Positions 24,663 to 33,097 of a stretch of DNA of 64,000 nucleotides are shown here, in pieces. The translations under genes and the position numbers were made by a program. A model generated the notes under the pieces. That model had not been told where the DNA came from. It made no database searches and saw nothing but the letters and a program-made list of their open reading frames with translations. The DNA is from Solirubrobacter deserti. GTDB taxonomy: Bacteria > Actinomycetota > Thermoleophilia > Solirubrobacterales > Solirubrobacteraceae. How positions within the stretch are numbered: position 1 is the stretch's first letter; each line of letters starts with the position of its first letter. The DNA lies in contig NZ_JAPCID010000006.1 of the NCBI RefSeq assembly GCF_027587175.1, positions 124,001 through 188,000 on the forward strand, given 5' to 3'.

Positions 24663-25220
24663 TCACGTAGAGAGCGTCGGGCGCCGGGCCATCAGCTGCT
24701 CGATCGCGTCCGCGACGTGGATGCGATCGATGGCGCGGTCGCCGCGCTCGACGCGGATGGTGTGCGCGGTGAACAGCACGTCGGCGTGCGTGGTGCCGTG
24801 CGGCGGCTCGAAGCGGTAGGACGCGAGCTCGATCAGCAGGCCGAGCGGGTCCTGGAAGTAGATCGAGTCCATGAAGCCGCGGTCCTTGACGCCGCTGTGG
24901 CGGATGCCGCGCTCGTCGAGCCGCTCGACGGCCTGCGCGAACATCGCCTGGCTGAGCGCGAACGCGACGTGGTGGACGCAGCCGGGGTCCGTCGGCGTGC
25001 GGCTCGGGTCGGCTTCCCGGTCCTCCTTGGTGAAGATCGTGATCAGGCGGCCGTCGCCCGGGTCGAAGTACAGGTGGCTCTCGTCCGCGTTGTCGAGGTT
25101 GGGCTGCTCGAACACGAACGGCATCCCGAGCACGCCCTCCCAGAAGTCGATCGAGGTCTGGCGGTCGGCGCCGACGAGGGTGATGTGGTGGACGCCTTGG
25201 CTCTGGAGCTTGCGGTTCAT
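24663..25220 (-). CDS. VOC family protein, extradiol-dioxygenase-like
   Basis: 185 residues with two VOC modules. Candidate metal ligands are His in VHHITLVG (~12), His in VHHVAFALS (~83) and Glu in LLIELASYRFE (~131), the spacing of type I extradiol dioxygenase-like proteins. The C-terminal ~45 residues (HADVLFTAHTIRVERGDRAIDRIHVADAIEQL) resemble the tail of ring-cleaving dioxygenase PcpA-like enzymes. An aromatic or hydroquinone substrate is possible. Third VOC protein in this window. Lies 30 nt upstream of the LtrA gene, same strand. Confidence 0.82.
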   Translation of the reverse strand: MNRKLQSQGVHHITLVGADRQTSIDFWEGVLGMPFVFEQPNLDNADESHLYFDPGDGRLITIFTKEDREADPSRTPTDPGCVHHVAFALSQAMFAQAVERLDERGIRHSGVKDRGFMDSIYFQDPLGLLIELASYRFEPPHGTTHADVLFTAHTIRVERGDRAIDRIHVADAIEQLMARRPTLST

Positions 25221-25263
25221 CGGGGCCCGAAATTACCAGCGTCCACCACGGGTCACATCTTCG

Positions 25264-27222
25264 TCAGCGGCGGTCCAGCGGCCCGAACTCGGGCGGCGGA
25301 CTGCGGTGGTGCGTCGCGGCCTCGTAGGCCGCGGCGATGTCGAACAGCGTGTGCTCGCGGAACGGCAGCGCGAGGAAGTCCACGCCCACCGGCAGCCGCG
25401 CTGGCTTCGGCGCCAGCAGCTGGCCGTCCGGCCCACGGTCGTGGACCCGGGTCGTGAAGCCGGCCGGCACGGTCAGCGCCGGGAAGCCGCGACTCGAGAT
25501 CGCCGTCCAGTTCGAGCCCCGGTCGTTGACCGTCGGCTCCTGCACCGCGGTCAGCACGGCCGGCGGGATGTTCCCCGACGGGTAGACCACGGCGTCGAGG
25601 TCGAGCTCGGCGAAGCACTGGTGCACGACGGTCTGCATCGTGTGCTTGGCCTGCAGGGCGCTCGCGGTCGCCAGGGTGAGCGCGCGGTCCGCGCTCTCCA
25701 GGCTCGCCTTGCGGTTCACGAGCACCGGGTCGGTCCAGAAGTTCGCCTTGGTGATCAGGTCCGTGAGGCTCTTGATGTTGGCGTCACCACGCTCCCGGAT
25801 GTAGGCGTTGAGGTTGTACCGGGCGTCGCCCGCGTCGCTGCCCGTGCCGCCGATGTTGCGGATGCTCGGGCGCCCGGCCGCGGTGTGCGGCACCTTCGAG
25901 GTGTCGAAGAACAGGTCCAGCAACGTCGCGTTGTGGTCGCCGCCCGGCGGGAACAGCGCCGGCCACTGCGGCGTGAACTGCTGGTTGAGCCACTTCGGCA
26001 CGAAGCGGTCCACGCAGCTCTGGAACAGCGCACCCTTCGGGCCGGGGTCGACGACCGTGGCCCCGAGCCGGCGCAGCTCGCCGACGGCGCGGTCGACGAT
26101 GTCGATCGACTCTGCGTCCGCGGGCGTGAACAGGTCCTTGTCCATGTACTCGCGGATCACGCCGATCCGGTAGCCGAACAGCCGCCGGCTGCCGGTGTAG
26201 CTCTCGTACGGGCGCTCGGGCAGCCGCCCGTTGCTGAACGCGGTGAGCTCGTCCTTGGGGTCGAACCCGGCGTAGGCGCTGAGCACGCGCGCCGTGTCCT
26301 GGACCGTTCGGCACATGGGTCCGACGCGGGTGTTGAGCCCGCGCTGGATCATGCCGTCGGCGCTGACCAGCTCCCGCGTCGGCACCAGCCCGACGACGTT
26401 GTTCCAGCGCGCGGGCTTGACGACCGAGCCCCCGGTCTCCTCGGCGATCGAGCAGGTGACCATGTTCGTGGCCACCGACACGGCCGAGCCGCCGCTGGAG
26501 CCGCCCGGGTCGCGCTCGGTGTCGTACGGGTTGCAGCCCGTCCCGCCCCAGGAGCTGCGCGCGTCGCCGCCCGCGTACTCGTCCATGTTGGCCTTGGCGA
26601 GGATGATCGCGCCGGCCGCCCGCAGGCGCGCGACGACCGTCGCGTCGTCCGGCGGCCGGTCGTTGGCCCAGAACGCGTCCGCGCCGGAGGTCGTGCGCAG
26701 GTCGAACGTGTCGTACTGGTCCTTGATCGAGAACACCGCGCCGTGCAGCGGGCCGGCGAGCCGGCCCGTGCGCGCGAACTGCTGGTCGAGCCGCGCGGCG
26801 GTCTCGAGCGCGTCCGGCATCCGGGGGTCGTTGTCGGCCGGGTCGGTCTGGCTGCGCGCCTTGCGCGCGTCGAAGCCCCAGGCGACGCGGTGCTTGGGCC
26901 GGAGGTTGAGCGTGATGAGCGCGTTGACCTTGCCCGCGTGCGGGATCATCGTGATCGGACCGAGGATGCCCTGCGGCTCGCTCACGCACGTCCCGTTGTA
27001 GGCCTTGATGCGCTCGAGATAGAGCTTGACCACGTCGGTGGTCGTCACTTGACGGCGCTGGATCGCGTGCTGGATGTCGGCGATCGTCGCTTCCTCGATC
27101 TTGAAGCCGCGCCCGCGATCCCAGTCCCAGTCGCGGTCCCCGCTTGCGTGCGCCGCTGGCGCCGCGCCCAGGCCGATGACCATCGCGAACGCGCCCGCGA
27201 AGGCCGCTCTCCGTCTCCTCAT
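25264..27222 (-). CDS. Secreted amidase (amidase signature family)
   Basis: 652 residues from ATG 27222, which is preceded by a strong GAGGGGGAAC Shine-Dalgarno. Signal peptide to ~AHAS (27). The amidase-signature domain carries the full Ser-cisSer-Lys triad: Lys167 in FSIKD, Ser242 in GGSSGGS and Ser266 in ETGGSV. Long insertions (~85-110 and ~390-500) make it larger than the ~480-residue norm. It has no C-terminal repeat module, unlike the amidase at the left edge of the window. Likely hydrolyses an amide outside the cell; substrate unknown. Confidence 0.9.
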   Translation of the reverse strand: MRRRRAAFAGAFAMVIGLGAAPAAHASGDRDWDWDRGRGFKIEEATIADIQHAIQRRQVTTTDVVKLYLERIKAYNGTCVSEPQGILGPITMIPHAGKVNALITLNLRPKHRVAWGFDARKARSQTDPADNDPRMPDALETAARLDQQFARTGRLAGPLHGAVFSIKDQYDTFDLRTTSGADAFWANDRPPDDATVVARLRAAGAIILAKANMDEYAGGDARSSWGGTGCNPYDTERDPGGSSGGSAVSVATNMVTCSIAEETGGSVVKPARWNNVVGLVPTRELVSADGMIQRGLNTRVGPMCRTVQDTARVLSAYAGFDPKDELTAFSNGRLPERPYESYTGSRRLFGYRIGVIREYMDKDLFTPADAESIDIVDRAVGELRRLGATVVDPGPKGALFQSCVDRFVPKWLNQQFTPQWPALFPPGGDHNATLLDLFFDTSKVPHTAAGRPSIRNIGGTGSDAGDARYNLNAYIRERGDANIKSLTDLITKANFWTDPVLVNRKASLESADRALTLATASALQAKHTMQTVVHQCFAELDLDAVVYPSGNIPPAVLTAVQEPTVNDRGSNWTAISSRGFPALTVPAGFTTRVHDRGPDGQLLAPKPARLPVGVDFLALPFREHTLFDIAAAYEAATHHRSPPPEFGPLDRR

Positions 27223-27339
27223 GTTCCCCCTCTGTCGTGCGGACTTCCCCGCGAGGACGCTATTCGCGGGATGCGGGGCGAACCTAGGGACCGGCGGTCG
27301 GGACCGGCTCGACCGCGCGGCGGATGTACCCTTGGCCCC

Positions 27340-27672
27340 ATGCCGGCCCAAGGTCCTTGCCCGAACTGCAACGGGCAGCTCGTCCAGGTGGAGCGCAGCG
27401 GCGTCCACATCGACGCCTGTCGCCAGTGCCGCGGCGTCTTCCTCGACCGCGGCGAGCTCGACGAGATCCTCAAGCGCGAGCGTCAATACGTCGCGAGTGC
27501 GCACGACGACGACGAGGAGTTCTTCCGCGAGGTGTCCGGGAAGCCGCAGAAGCAGCAGAGCTACGGCATGGACGCGCAGAGCGCGATGAAGCTCTTCAAG
27601 GACTACCAGTCCCACAAGTCCCACAAGAGCAAGCACCGCAAGAAGAGCGTCCTCGACGAGCTGTTCGGCTGA
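27340..27672 (+). CDS. TFIIB-type zinc-ribbon (zf-TFIIB) protein
   Basis: 110 residues. The zinc ribbon uses Cys7, Cys10, Cys27 and Cys30 (CPNC...CRQC), followed by the hallmark GVFLDRGELDEIL. The C-terminal half is acidic then strongly basic (HKSHKSKHRKKSVLDELFG). Small proteins of this type are common in bacteria, function unknown. The ATG lies 7 nt after TACCCT. The EamA-type transporter starts at or near its stop codon. Confidence 0.85.
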   Translation: MPAQGPCPNCNGQLVQVERSGVHIDACRQCRGVFLDRGELDEILKRERQYVASAHDDDEEFFREVSGKPQKQQSYGMDAQSAMKLFKDYQSHKSHKSKHRKKSVLDELFG

Positions 27673-28547
27673 GCCGCGAGCAGAACGATCTGGCGCTGCT
27701 GGCGGTCGGCGTGCTCGGCGCGTCGACGGCGCCGCCGCTGATCGCTGCGTGCGCCGCGCCCGGGCTCGCGATCGCGTTCTGGCGCACTGGAGCGGCGGCG
27801 GCCGTGCTCGCGCCGGTGCTGCTCGCGCGTGAGAAGCGGCTGACGGTGCCGCGCGGGCGCGGGCTGTGGCTCGCGCTGGCGGCGGGGCTCGCGCTGGCCT
27901 TGCACTTCGGGACGTTCATTCCGTCGCTGAGTTACACGAGTGTCGCCTCTTCGGCCGCGCTGGTGTGCACGCAGCCGATCTGGGCGGGTGTGATCGGCTG
28001 GCTTTTGGGCGAGCGGCTGCCGGGGCGCGCGTGGGCCGGCGTGGGCGTGTGCCTGCTCGGGGTGCTGGCGATCACCGGCGTGGACTTCACGGTCTCCGGG
28101 GACGCGCTGCTGGGCGACGGGCTGGCCGTCGCGGGCGGCGTCTTCGGCGGCTTCTACATCGTCATCGGCGGCTTCGCGCGGCGCCATCTGAGCACGCTCG
28201 ACTACACGTTCGTGTGCTACGGGACGTGCGCCGTGTGGCTGGCCGCGGTGTGCCTGGCCGGTGGGGTCGCGCTCGGCGGGTACGCGGGCGAGGACTGGCT
28301 GCGGATCGCCGGGGTCACCGTCTTCGGCCAGCTGATCGGGCACTCGCTGTTCAACCTCGTGCTGCGCTCGATCAGCCCGACGATGGTCGCGCTCGGCGGG
28401 CTGTTCACGGTGCCGCTGGCGGCGATCATCGCGGCGGTCGCGCTGGGGGAGACGCCGCCCGCGGCGGCGATCCCGGCGATGGTGCTGCTCGTCGCCGGGA
28501 CCGCCCTGGTGATCAGTGCGCGGGCGCGCGCAGCAGCCGCGTCGTAG
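27669..28547 (+). CDS. EamA/DMT-family transporter
   Basis: About 292 residues with ten hydrophobic segments in two EamA repeats (LALHFGTFIPSLSYTSVASSAALVCTQPIWAGVIGWLLGE in repeat 1; LVLRSISPTMVALGGLFTVPLAAIIAAVALGE in repeat 2), a small-metabolite exporter fold. No ATG or GTG lies at the expected N-terminus; the best candidate is CTG 27669, overlapping the zinc-ribbon gene's TGA (CTGA), with the first helix beginning NDLALLAVGVLG. The 3' end overlaps the convergent VKOR gene by 35 nt. Confidence 0.85.
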   Translation: MSREQNDLALLAVGVLGASTAPPLIAACAAPGLAIAFWRTGAAAAVLAPVLLAREKRLTVPRGRGLWLALAAGLALALHFGTFIPSLSYTSVASSAALVCTQPIWAGVIGWLLGERLPGRAWAGVGVCLLGVLAITGVDFTVSGDALLGDGLAVAGGVFGGFYIVIGGFARRHLSTLDYTFVCYGTCAVWLAAVCLAGGVALGGYAGEDWLRIAGVTVFGQLIGHSLFNLVLRSISPTMVALGGLFTVPLAAIIAAVALGETPPAAAIPAMVLLVAGTALVISARARAAAAS

Positions 28548-28917
28548 CCAGCGCGGCGAGCAGCGCCATGCAGATCGCCGAGCCGACGCACCAGATGCAG
28601 ATCGCCTCGAGCTCCCAGATCTCGACGTAGGTCAGCCAGGCGCTGAACGCGAGCCCGCACAGCGCGAGCAGTGCCGTGATCGAGCGCGTGGTCTCGGTGT
28701 CCTTGAGCAGGGAGCCGAGGATCGCGACGTAGCCGAGCAGGCCGAGCAGCGCCACCGGGACGCCGGCGAACTCGGCGTAGCTGGACTTCTGCACGGTCGC
28801 GCAGCCATGGGCGATCGCGCACACCGGCTCGCCGCCTGCGTAGTGGACGATGGTCAGGTAGGTCGCGATCGCGAGGCCGGCGACGGCCACGACGATCGCG
28901 GCGACCCGGGAGATCAC
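28513..28917 (-). CDS. Vitamin K epoxide reductase (VKOR) family protein
   Basis: 134 residues, four or five membrane helices. It has the loop cysteines Cys33 and Cys39, a conserved Ser (~45-46) and the quinone-site CxxC Cys107-I-W-Cys110. Bacterial VKOR passes electrons from a DsbA-like partner to quinone and so drives disulfide bond formation outside the cytoplasm, replacing DsbB in Actinobacteria. Its ATG overlaps the stop of the adjacent DsbA-like gene (ATGA), matching that role. Confidence 0.92.
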   Translation of the reverse strand: MISRVAAIVVAVAGLAIATYLTIVHYAGGEPVCAIAHGCATVQKSSYAEFAGVPVALLGLLGYVAILGSLLKDTETTRSITALLALCGLAFSAWLTYVEIWELEAICIWCVGSAICMALLAALATTRLLRAPAH

Positions 28918-29657
28918 AGCGCCTTCTCCAGCTCTGCGCTCACGTCACCGGCGCCGACGAGCAGGACCTTCTCCTGGCCGTCCTGGGTGATCGTGAACGT
29001 CGGCGTGGAGTCGGCGCCGATGGCCTGCGCGGCCTGGTTGGCCTTGGTCAGCGCCTGCTCGGACGCGTCCGTGTCGGCGTAGTCCAGCGCGGCGTCGGCG
29101 TCCACGCCGGCGGTGGTCGCGACGTCCCTCAGGAACTCGTCGGTCGCGTAGCCGGAGTTCTCGGTCCCCTGGTTGGCGTAGAACGTCTCGACGAAGCTCC
29201 ACAGCTTGTTCTGCTGCTGCGCGCCGGCTGCGACGCGGGCCGACTTCACCGAGTCCGGGCCGAGGAAATGCATCGTGCGCAGTTCCAGCTTGACCTTGCC
29301 GGTCTTGACGTAGTCGTTGATGAGGGCGGGCAGCGCCGTCTTGGACGCCTCGGCGCACACGGGGCACTGCAGGTCGACGTACTCGGTGACCGTCACGGGG
29401 GCGTTCGGGTCGCCGAGGACGCCGTTGCGCTCGGGCACGCCGTCCACGACGGTGCTGCGGACGAGGTCGCCCGACGGCGCCGCGTCGGAGTTCGAGTTAG
29501 TGGAGACGAGGGCGGCGACGACGATCACCGCGATCGCCGCGGCCAGCGCCGCGCCGAGGATCGAGAAGCGGCGGCGCCGCGTGGTTCTGGCCGCTTCGGC
29601 GGCTTCGAGCGCCAGCCGGTGGGCACGGGCCTGTTCGCGCAGTTCGCGCTTGGTCAT
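28914..29657 (-). CDS. Membrane-anchored DsbA-like disulfide oxidoreductase
   Basis: 247 residues. A basic cytoplasmic N-terminus (1-30), one membrane anchor (~31-52) and an extracytoplasmic thioredoxin fold with active site Cys98-P-V-Cys101 (YVDLQCPVC) and a cis-Pro loop near ADSTPTFTI. It should oxidise thiols of exported proteins and be re-oxidised by the VKOR protein encoded next, with which it is translationally coupled. AAGGAG lies upstream of its ATG. The many secreted Cys-containing proteins of the window are plausible clients. Confidence 0.9.
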   Translation of the reverse strand: MTKRELREQARAHRLALEAAEAARTTRRRRFSILGAALAAAIAVIVVAALVSTNSNSDAAPSGDLVRSTVVDGVPERNGVLGDPNAPVTVTEYVDLQCPVCAEASKTALPALINDYVKTGKVKLELRTMHFLGPDSVKSARVAAGAQQQNKLWSFVETFYANQGTENSGYATDEFLRDVATTAGVDADAALDYADTDASEQALTKANQAAQAIGADSTPTFTITQDGQEKVLLVGAGDVSAELEKAL

Positions 29658-29725
29658 GGTGATGCTCCTTCAAGTTCGCGTGGGAGGACTGCCGCGCGGC
29701 GTCCTCACGCGCGGCGGCGGCGTCT

Positions 29726-29750
29726 CCTGAAGGGGCCCGGCCCCTTCAGG
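29726..29750 (-). terminator. 25-bp odd palindrome, probable terminator
   Basis: CCTGAAGGGGCC, one central C, then the exact reverse complement. It lies 5 nt downstream of the membrane-protein gene ending at 29755 (minus strand) and upstream of the DsbA-like gene, where a terminator is expected. No T-tract follows. Same arm length and single central base as the palindrome at 12441-12465. Confidence 0.55.
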
Positions 29751-29754
29751 TCGG

Positions 29755-30315
29755 CTACGCGAACGCGGGTGGAGCGCGGCCCCGCGTGAAGCGGGCGGGG
29801 CGGACGAGCGGCGGCGCGGCGAGGCGCGCGCCCTGAACGAGGAGCTCGTCGATCCGGACGACCAGCTGCGGGGCCCGGAGGCTGAAAGCGCGGCGGACGG
29901 TCCTGAGCGCGAGCGCGAGCAACGCCCCCGCGGCGGCCCCGAAGCCGAGGATCGGCAACCAGCCGCCGCCGACCAGGGCGCCCGTGTCGAGCGCGTCGGC
30001 GATCAACGCCTGGCCGCCCAGCGCGGCCCACAGGCCGGCGGTGGCGACGAACCACAGCGAGCTGCGGCCCCTGGCCAGCCGGCCGACCAGCGCCGCGATG
30101 CCCAGCATGTAGGTGAGCATCAGCAGGACGCCGACGGTGCCGAGGCTGCCGCTCGACGCGGCGTCCAGGCAGCTCTGCGCGCCGGGTGGGCAGATGAACG
30201 AGACGCGCGCCTGATCCAGGCCCACCGCCAGCAGCGGCACGAGCACGAGGGCTCGGAGCATGAGCGGCAGGCGGGAGATCACAGGCGTAATGTCGGCACC
30301 GTTTCTGCACCGCAC
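29755..30315 (-). CDS. Four-helix membrane protein of unknown function
   Basis: Up to 186 residues with four hydrophobic helices: ALVLVPLLAVGLD, TVGVLLMLTYMLGIAALVG, SLWFVATAGLWAALGG and WLPILGFGAAAGALLALAL. Two Cys in the first outer loop (ICPPGAQSC) may be disulfide-bonded, fitting the nearby DsbA/VKOR pair. The C-terminal ~40 residues are basic and cytoplasmic. The start is uncertain: GTG 30315, GTG 30282 and ATG 30261 are in frame, and the last gives a conventional N-terminus. Divergent from the sugar kinase gene. Confidence 0.65.
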   Translation of the reverse strand: MRCRNGADITPVISRLPLMLRALVLVPLLAVGLDQARVSFICPPGAQSCLDAASSGSLGTVGVLLMLTYMLGIAALVGRLARGRSSLWFVATAGLWAALGGQALIADALDTGALVGGGWLPILGFGAAAGALLALALRTVRRAFSLRAPQLVVRIDELLVQGARLAAPPLVRPARFTRGRAPPAFA

Positions 30316-30324
30316 CTAAAAGCT

Positions 30325-31143
30325 CTGCTCGTCGACGGTGGCCAGAGCGGCTGCCGCGTCGCGCTGCGTGTGCGCGGCGAGGTCGTCGCGCGCGAGTTGC
30401 TGCCGGGCTTCGCCCGTGCGGGCCGCGACTGGGCGCCGCTGCACGAGCTCGTCGCGCGGCACCAGCCGGACGTGGTGGCGGCGGGCCTGACGGGCTACGA
30501 CGGCGCCGATCTCGGCGTCCCGATGCTCGTGACCAACGACGCGGTCACCGCGCACCTCGGCGCGCTCGGCGGCGAGCCGGGCGCCGTGATCGTCGCGGGC
30601 ACCGGCGCGATCGCGCTGGCCGCCGGCGATGACGGGTGGGCCCGCGCGGACGGCTGGGGCGCGCTGCTCGGCGACGACGGCGGCGGCTTCTGGATCGCCC
30701 GCCGGTCGCTCGCGCTCGCGCTGCGCGCACACGACGGCCGCGGCGGGAGCGAGACGCTGCGCGCGGCCGCCGAGGCGCGGTTCGGGTCGCTCACAGAGAT
30801 CGCGCGGGCCGTGTACGACGCGCCCGACCCGGTGACGACGGTCGCCGCGTTCACGCGCGACGTGATCGACCTGGCCCGCGGGGGAGACGCCGACGCCACC
30901 GCGATCCTCGCCGCGGCCGGGGAAGAGCTCGCGCGGACGGTGAGCGCCGCGCTCGACCGCGCGCCCTCGTGCCCGCAGCGCGTGTCATGGTCCGGCGGTG
31001 TGTTCGCCGCCGGCGATCTCGTCCTGGACTCGTTGCGCGCGCGTCTCGACGCGGAACTCGTCCCGCCGCTCGGCGACGGGCTCGACGGCGCGGCGCGGTT
31101 GCTCGACCGCCCGAGGCGGTTTCGCGCTTTGATCCACGGATGA
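30325..31143 (+). CDS. BadF/BcrA-type ATPase: N-acetylglucosamine kinase-like
   Basis: About 272 residues of the ASKHA sugar-kinase superfamily. The phosphate-1 motif LLVDGGQSG is encoded at 30325-30351, so the gene must begin upstream of the first GTG in frame (30370). CTG 30325 is the nearest plausible start; an in-frame GTT at 30301 lies 7 nt after TAATGT but is not a standard start. Other motifs: VIVAGTGAIALA (adenosine/phosphate 2 region) and GWGALLGDDGGGFWIARRSL, typical of GlcNAc kinases. It is coupled (ATGA) to murQ and would phosphorylate GlcNAc released during wall recycling. Confidence 0.82.
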   Translation: MLVDGGQSGCRVALRVRGEVVARELLPGFARAGRDWAPLHELVARHQPDVVAAGLTGYDGADLGVPMLVTNDAVTAHLGALGGEPGAVIVAGTGAIALAAGDDGWARADGWGALLGDDGGGFWIARRSLALALRAHDGRGGSETLRAAAEARFGSLTEIARAVYDAPDPVTTVAAFTRDVIDLARGGDADATAILAAAGEELARTVSAALDRAPSCPQRVSWSGGVFAAGDLVLDSLRARLDAELVPPLGDGLDGAARLLDRPRRFRALIHG

Positions 31144-32018
31144 CGCGGCTCGGACATCTCTCGACGGAAGCGGCGCGGCCCGAGCGGGCCGAGATCGACC
31201 GGTTGCCGACCGGCGAGCTCGTGCGGCTGATGAACGAGGACGACCAGGCCGTCGCGCTCGCGGTCGCGGAGGCGCGCGCCCAGATCGCTGCGGCGATCGA
31301 CGCGATCGTGCCGCGGCTGCAACGCGGCGGCCGGCTGGTCTATGTCGGCGCGGGCACGGCCGGGCGGCTCGGCGTGCTGGACGCGAGTGAGTGCGGGCCG
31401 ACGTTCAACTCCGACCAGGTGGTCGGGTTCATCGCGGGCGGCGCGGGCGCCGTCAGCACCGCGACGGAGGCCGCCGAGGACGACGCCCACGCGGGCGCCG
31501 GCCTCCCGCTCAGCGCCGGCGACGCCGTCGTCGGGATCTCCGCGTCCGGCCGCACGCCCTATGTCCTCGGCGCGCTCGAGCACGCCGATGCCATCGGCGC
31601 GACCACGATCGCGCTCGTGTGCAACCCGGACACGCCGCTCGCGCGGGCCGCGCAGCACGCGATCGAGGTCGTCGTCGGCCCCGAGTTCATCGCGGGCTCC
31701 ACGCGCCTGAAGGCCGGCACGGCGCAGAAGCTCGTGCTCAACATGCTGTCCACGCTGGCGATGGTCCGGCTCGGGAAGACCTACGGGAACCTGATGGTCG
31801 ACGTGCGGGTCACCAACGAGAAGCTGCGCGACCGGGCGACGCGGATCGTCGAGCAGGTCACGGGCGCGCCGCGCGAGCAGGCCGTGCGCGCGCTCGCGCA
31901 GGCGGGCGACGACGCGAAGGTCGCGTCCGTGATGCTGCGCGTGGGCGTCTCGGCCGGCGAGGCGCGCGAGCGGTTGACCGCCGCCGACGGCCACCTGCGC
32001 AGGGCGCTGGGCGAATGA
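31140..32018 (+). CDS. murQ: N-acetylmuramic acid 6-phosphate etherase
   Basis: 292 residues. The N-terminal LSTEAARPERAEIDRLPTGE and the SIS-domain motifs YVGAGTAGRLGVLDASECGPTF and GISASGRTPYVLGAL are diagnostic for MurQ, which cleaves the lactyl ether of MurNAc-6-P to give GlcNAc-6-P and D-lactate. Cytoplasmic. ATG overlaps the kinase stop and its TGA overlaps anmK's ATG. Together with AnmK it forms the MurNAc branch of peptidoglycan recycling. Confidence 0.95.
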   Translation: MTRLGHLSTEAARPERAEIDRLPTGELVRLMNEDDQAVALAVAEARAQIAAAIDAIVPRLQRGGRLVYVGAGTAGRLGVLDASECGPTFNSDQVVGFIAGGAGAVSTATEAAEDDAHAGAGLPLSAGDAVVGISASGRTPYVLGALEHADAIGATTIALVCNPDTPLARAAQHAIEVVVGPEFIAGSTRLKAGTAQKLVLNMLSTLAMVRLGKTYGNLMVDVRVTNEKLRDRATRIVEQVTGAPREQAVRALAQAGDDAKVASVMLRVGVSAGEARERLTAADGHLRRALGE

Positions 32019-33097
32019 GGGTCGTCGGGATCATGTCCGGCACGTCGCTGGACGCGATCGATGCCGCGGTCGCGGACATCACGCTGGAGGGCGAAACCGT
32101 CGCTCTGCACCCGCTCGGCAGCGTCCGGGCGCTCTACGACGACGACCTGCGCGAGGGGATCGTGGCCGCGCTCCCGCCCGCGCGCACGACGATGGAGGCG
32201 GTGTGCCGGCTGGACACGCGCATCGGGCAGGCGTTCGCGGAGGTCGCCGTGGCCGCCATCGAGCTGGCCGGTCCGGTCGACCTGATCGCGTCCCATGGCC
32301 AGACGCTGTTCCATTGGGTCGAGGACGGTGCCGCGAAGGGCACGCTGCAACTGGGCCAGCCCGCCTGGATCGCCGAGCGCACGCGCGTGCCGGTCATCAG
32401 CGACTTCCGCGCCCGCGACATCGCCGCCGGCGGCCAGGGCGCCCCGCTCGTCGCGCTGCTGGACACGCTGCTGCTCGCGGGCCGCCCCGGCCGGCCCGCC
32501 GCGCTCAACCTGGGCGGGATCGCGAACCTCACCGTCCCGCCGCTCGCGTTCGACACCGGCCCCGGCAACGCGCTGCTCGACGCCGTCGCGCCCCCGTACG
32601 ACGAGGGCGGCGCCCGCGCGGCCGCGGGCACGGTCATCCGCGAGCTGCTCGACCGCCTGCTTGCCGACCCCTACTACGCGCGCCCCGCGCCCAAGTCCAC
32701 CGGCAAGGAGCACTTCAACCTCGCCTATCTCGGCGACCTGTCCGCCTACGCGACCGACGACGTCCTCGCCACGCTCACCGAGCTGACCGCGCGCACGGTC
32801 CTCGACGCGGCGCGCGAGCACGGGGCGACGGAGCTGATCGTGAGCGGCGGCGGCGTCCACAACGCCACGCTGCTGGCCCGCCTGGCCGCAGCGCTGCCGA
32901 CGACCACGAGCGACACGCTCGGCCTCCCCGCGCAGGACAAGGAGGCGTACGCGTTCGCGCTGCTCGGCTTCCTCACCATCCACGGCCTCCCGGGCACGCT
33001 CGCGCGCACCACCGGCGCCCGCCGCCCCGCCATCCTCGGCTCGATCACGCCCGGGCTCGAGACCGGCCCGGCCCCGAAGCGGCTCGCGATCATGTGA
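32015..33097 (+). CDS. anmK: Anhydro-N-acetylmuramic acid kinase
   Basis: 360 residues. The signature start VVGIMSGTSLDAIDAAV, then SHGQTLFHW, QLGQPAWIAERTRVPVISDFRARDIAAGGQGAPLV, LNLGGIAN and FDTGPGNALLDA match AnmK, which opens and phosphorylates 1,6-anhydroMurNAc to MurNAc-6-P for MurQ. All catalytic and ATP-site motifs are intact. Coupled upstream (ATGA with murQ) and downstream (GTGA with the TauE gene). Presence implies a lytic transglycosylase-derived anhydro sugar is imported. Confidence 0.95.
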   Translation: MRVVGIMSGTSLDAIDAAVADITLEGETVALHPLGSVRALYDDDLREGIVAALPPARTTMEAVCRLDTRIGQAFAEVAVAAIELAGPVDLIASHGQTLFHWVEDGAAKGTLQLGQPAWIAERTRVPVISDFRARDIAAGGQGAPLVALLDTLLLAGRPGRPAALNLGGIANLTVPPLAFDTGPGNALLDAVAPPYDEGGARAAAGTVIRELLDRLLADPYYARPAPKSTGKEHFNLAYLGDLSAYATDDVLATLTELTARTVLDAAREHGATELIVSGGGVHNATLLARLAAALPTTTSDTLGLPAQDKEAYAFALLGFLTIHGLPGTLARTTGARRPAILGSITPGLETGPAPKRLAIM

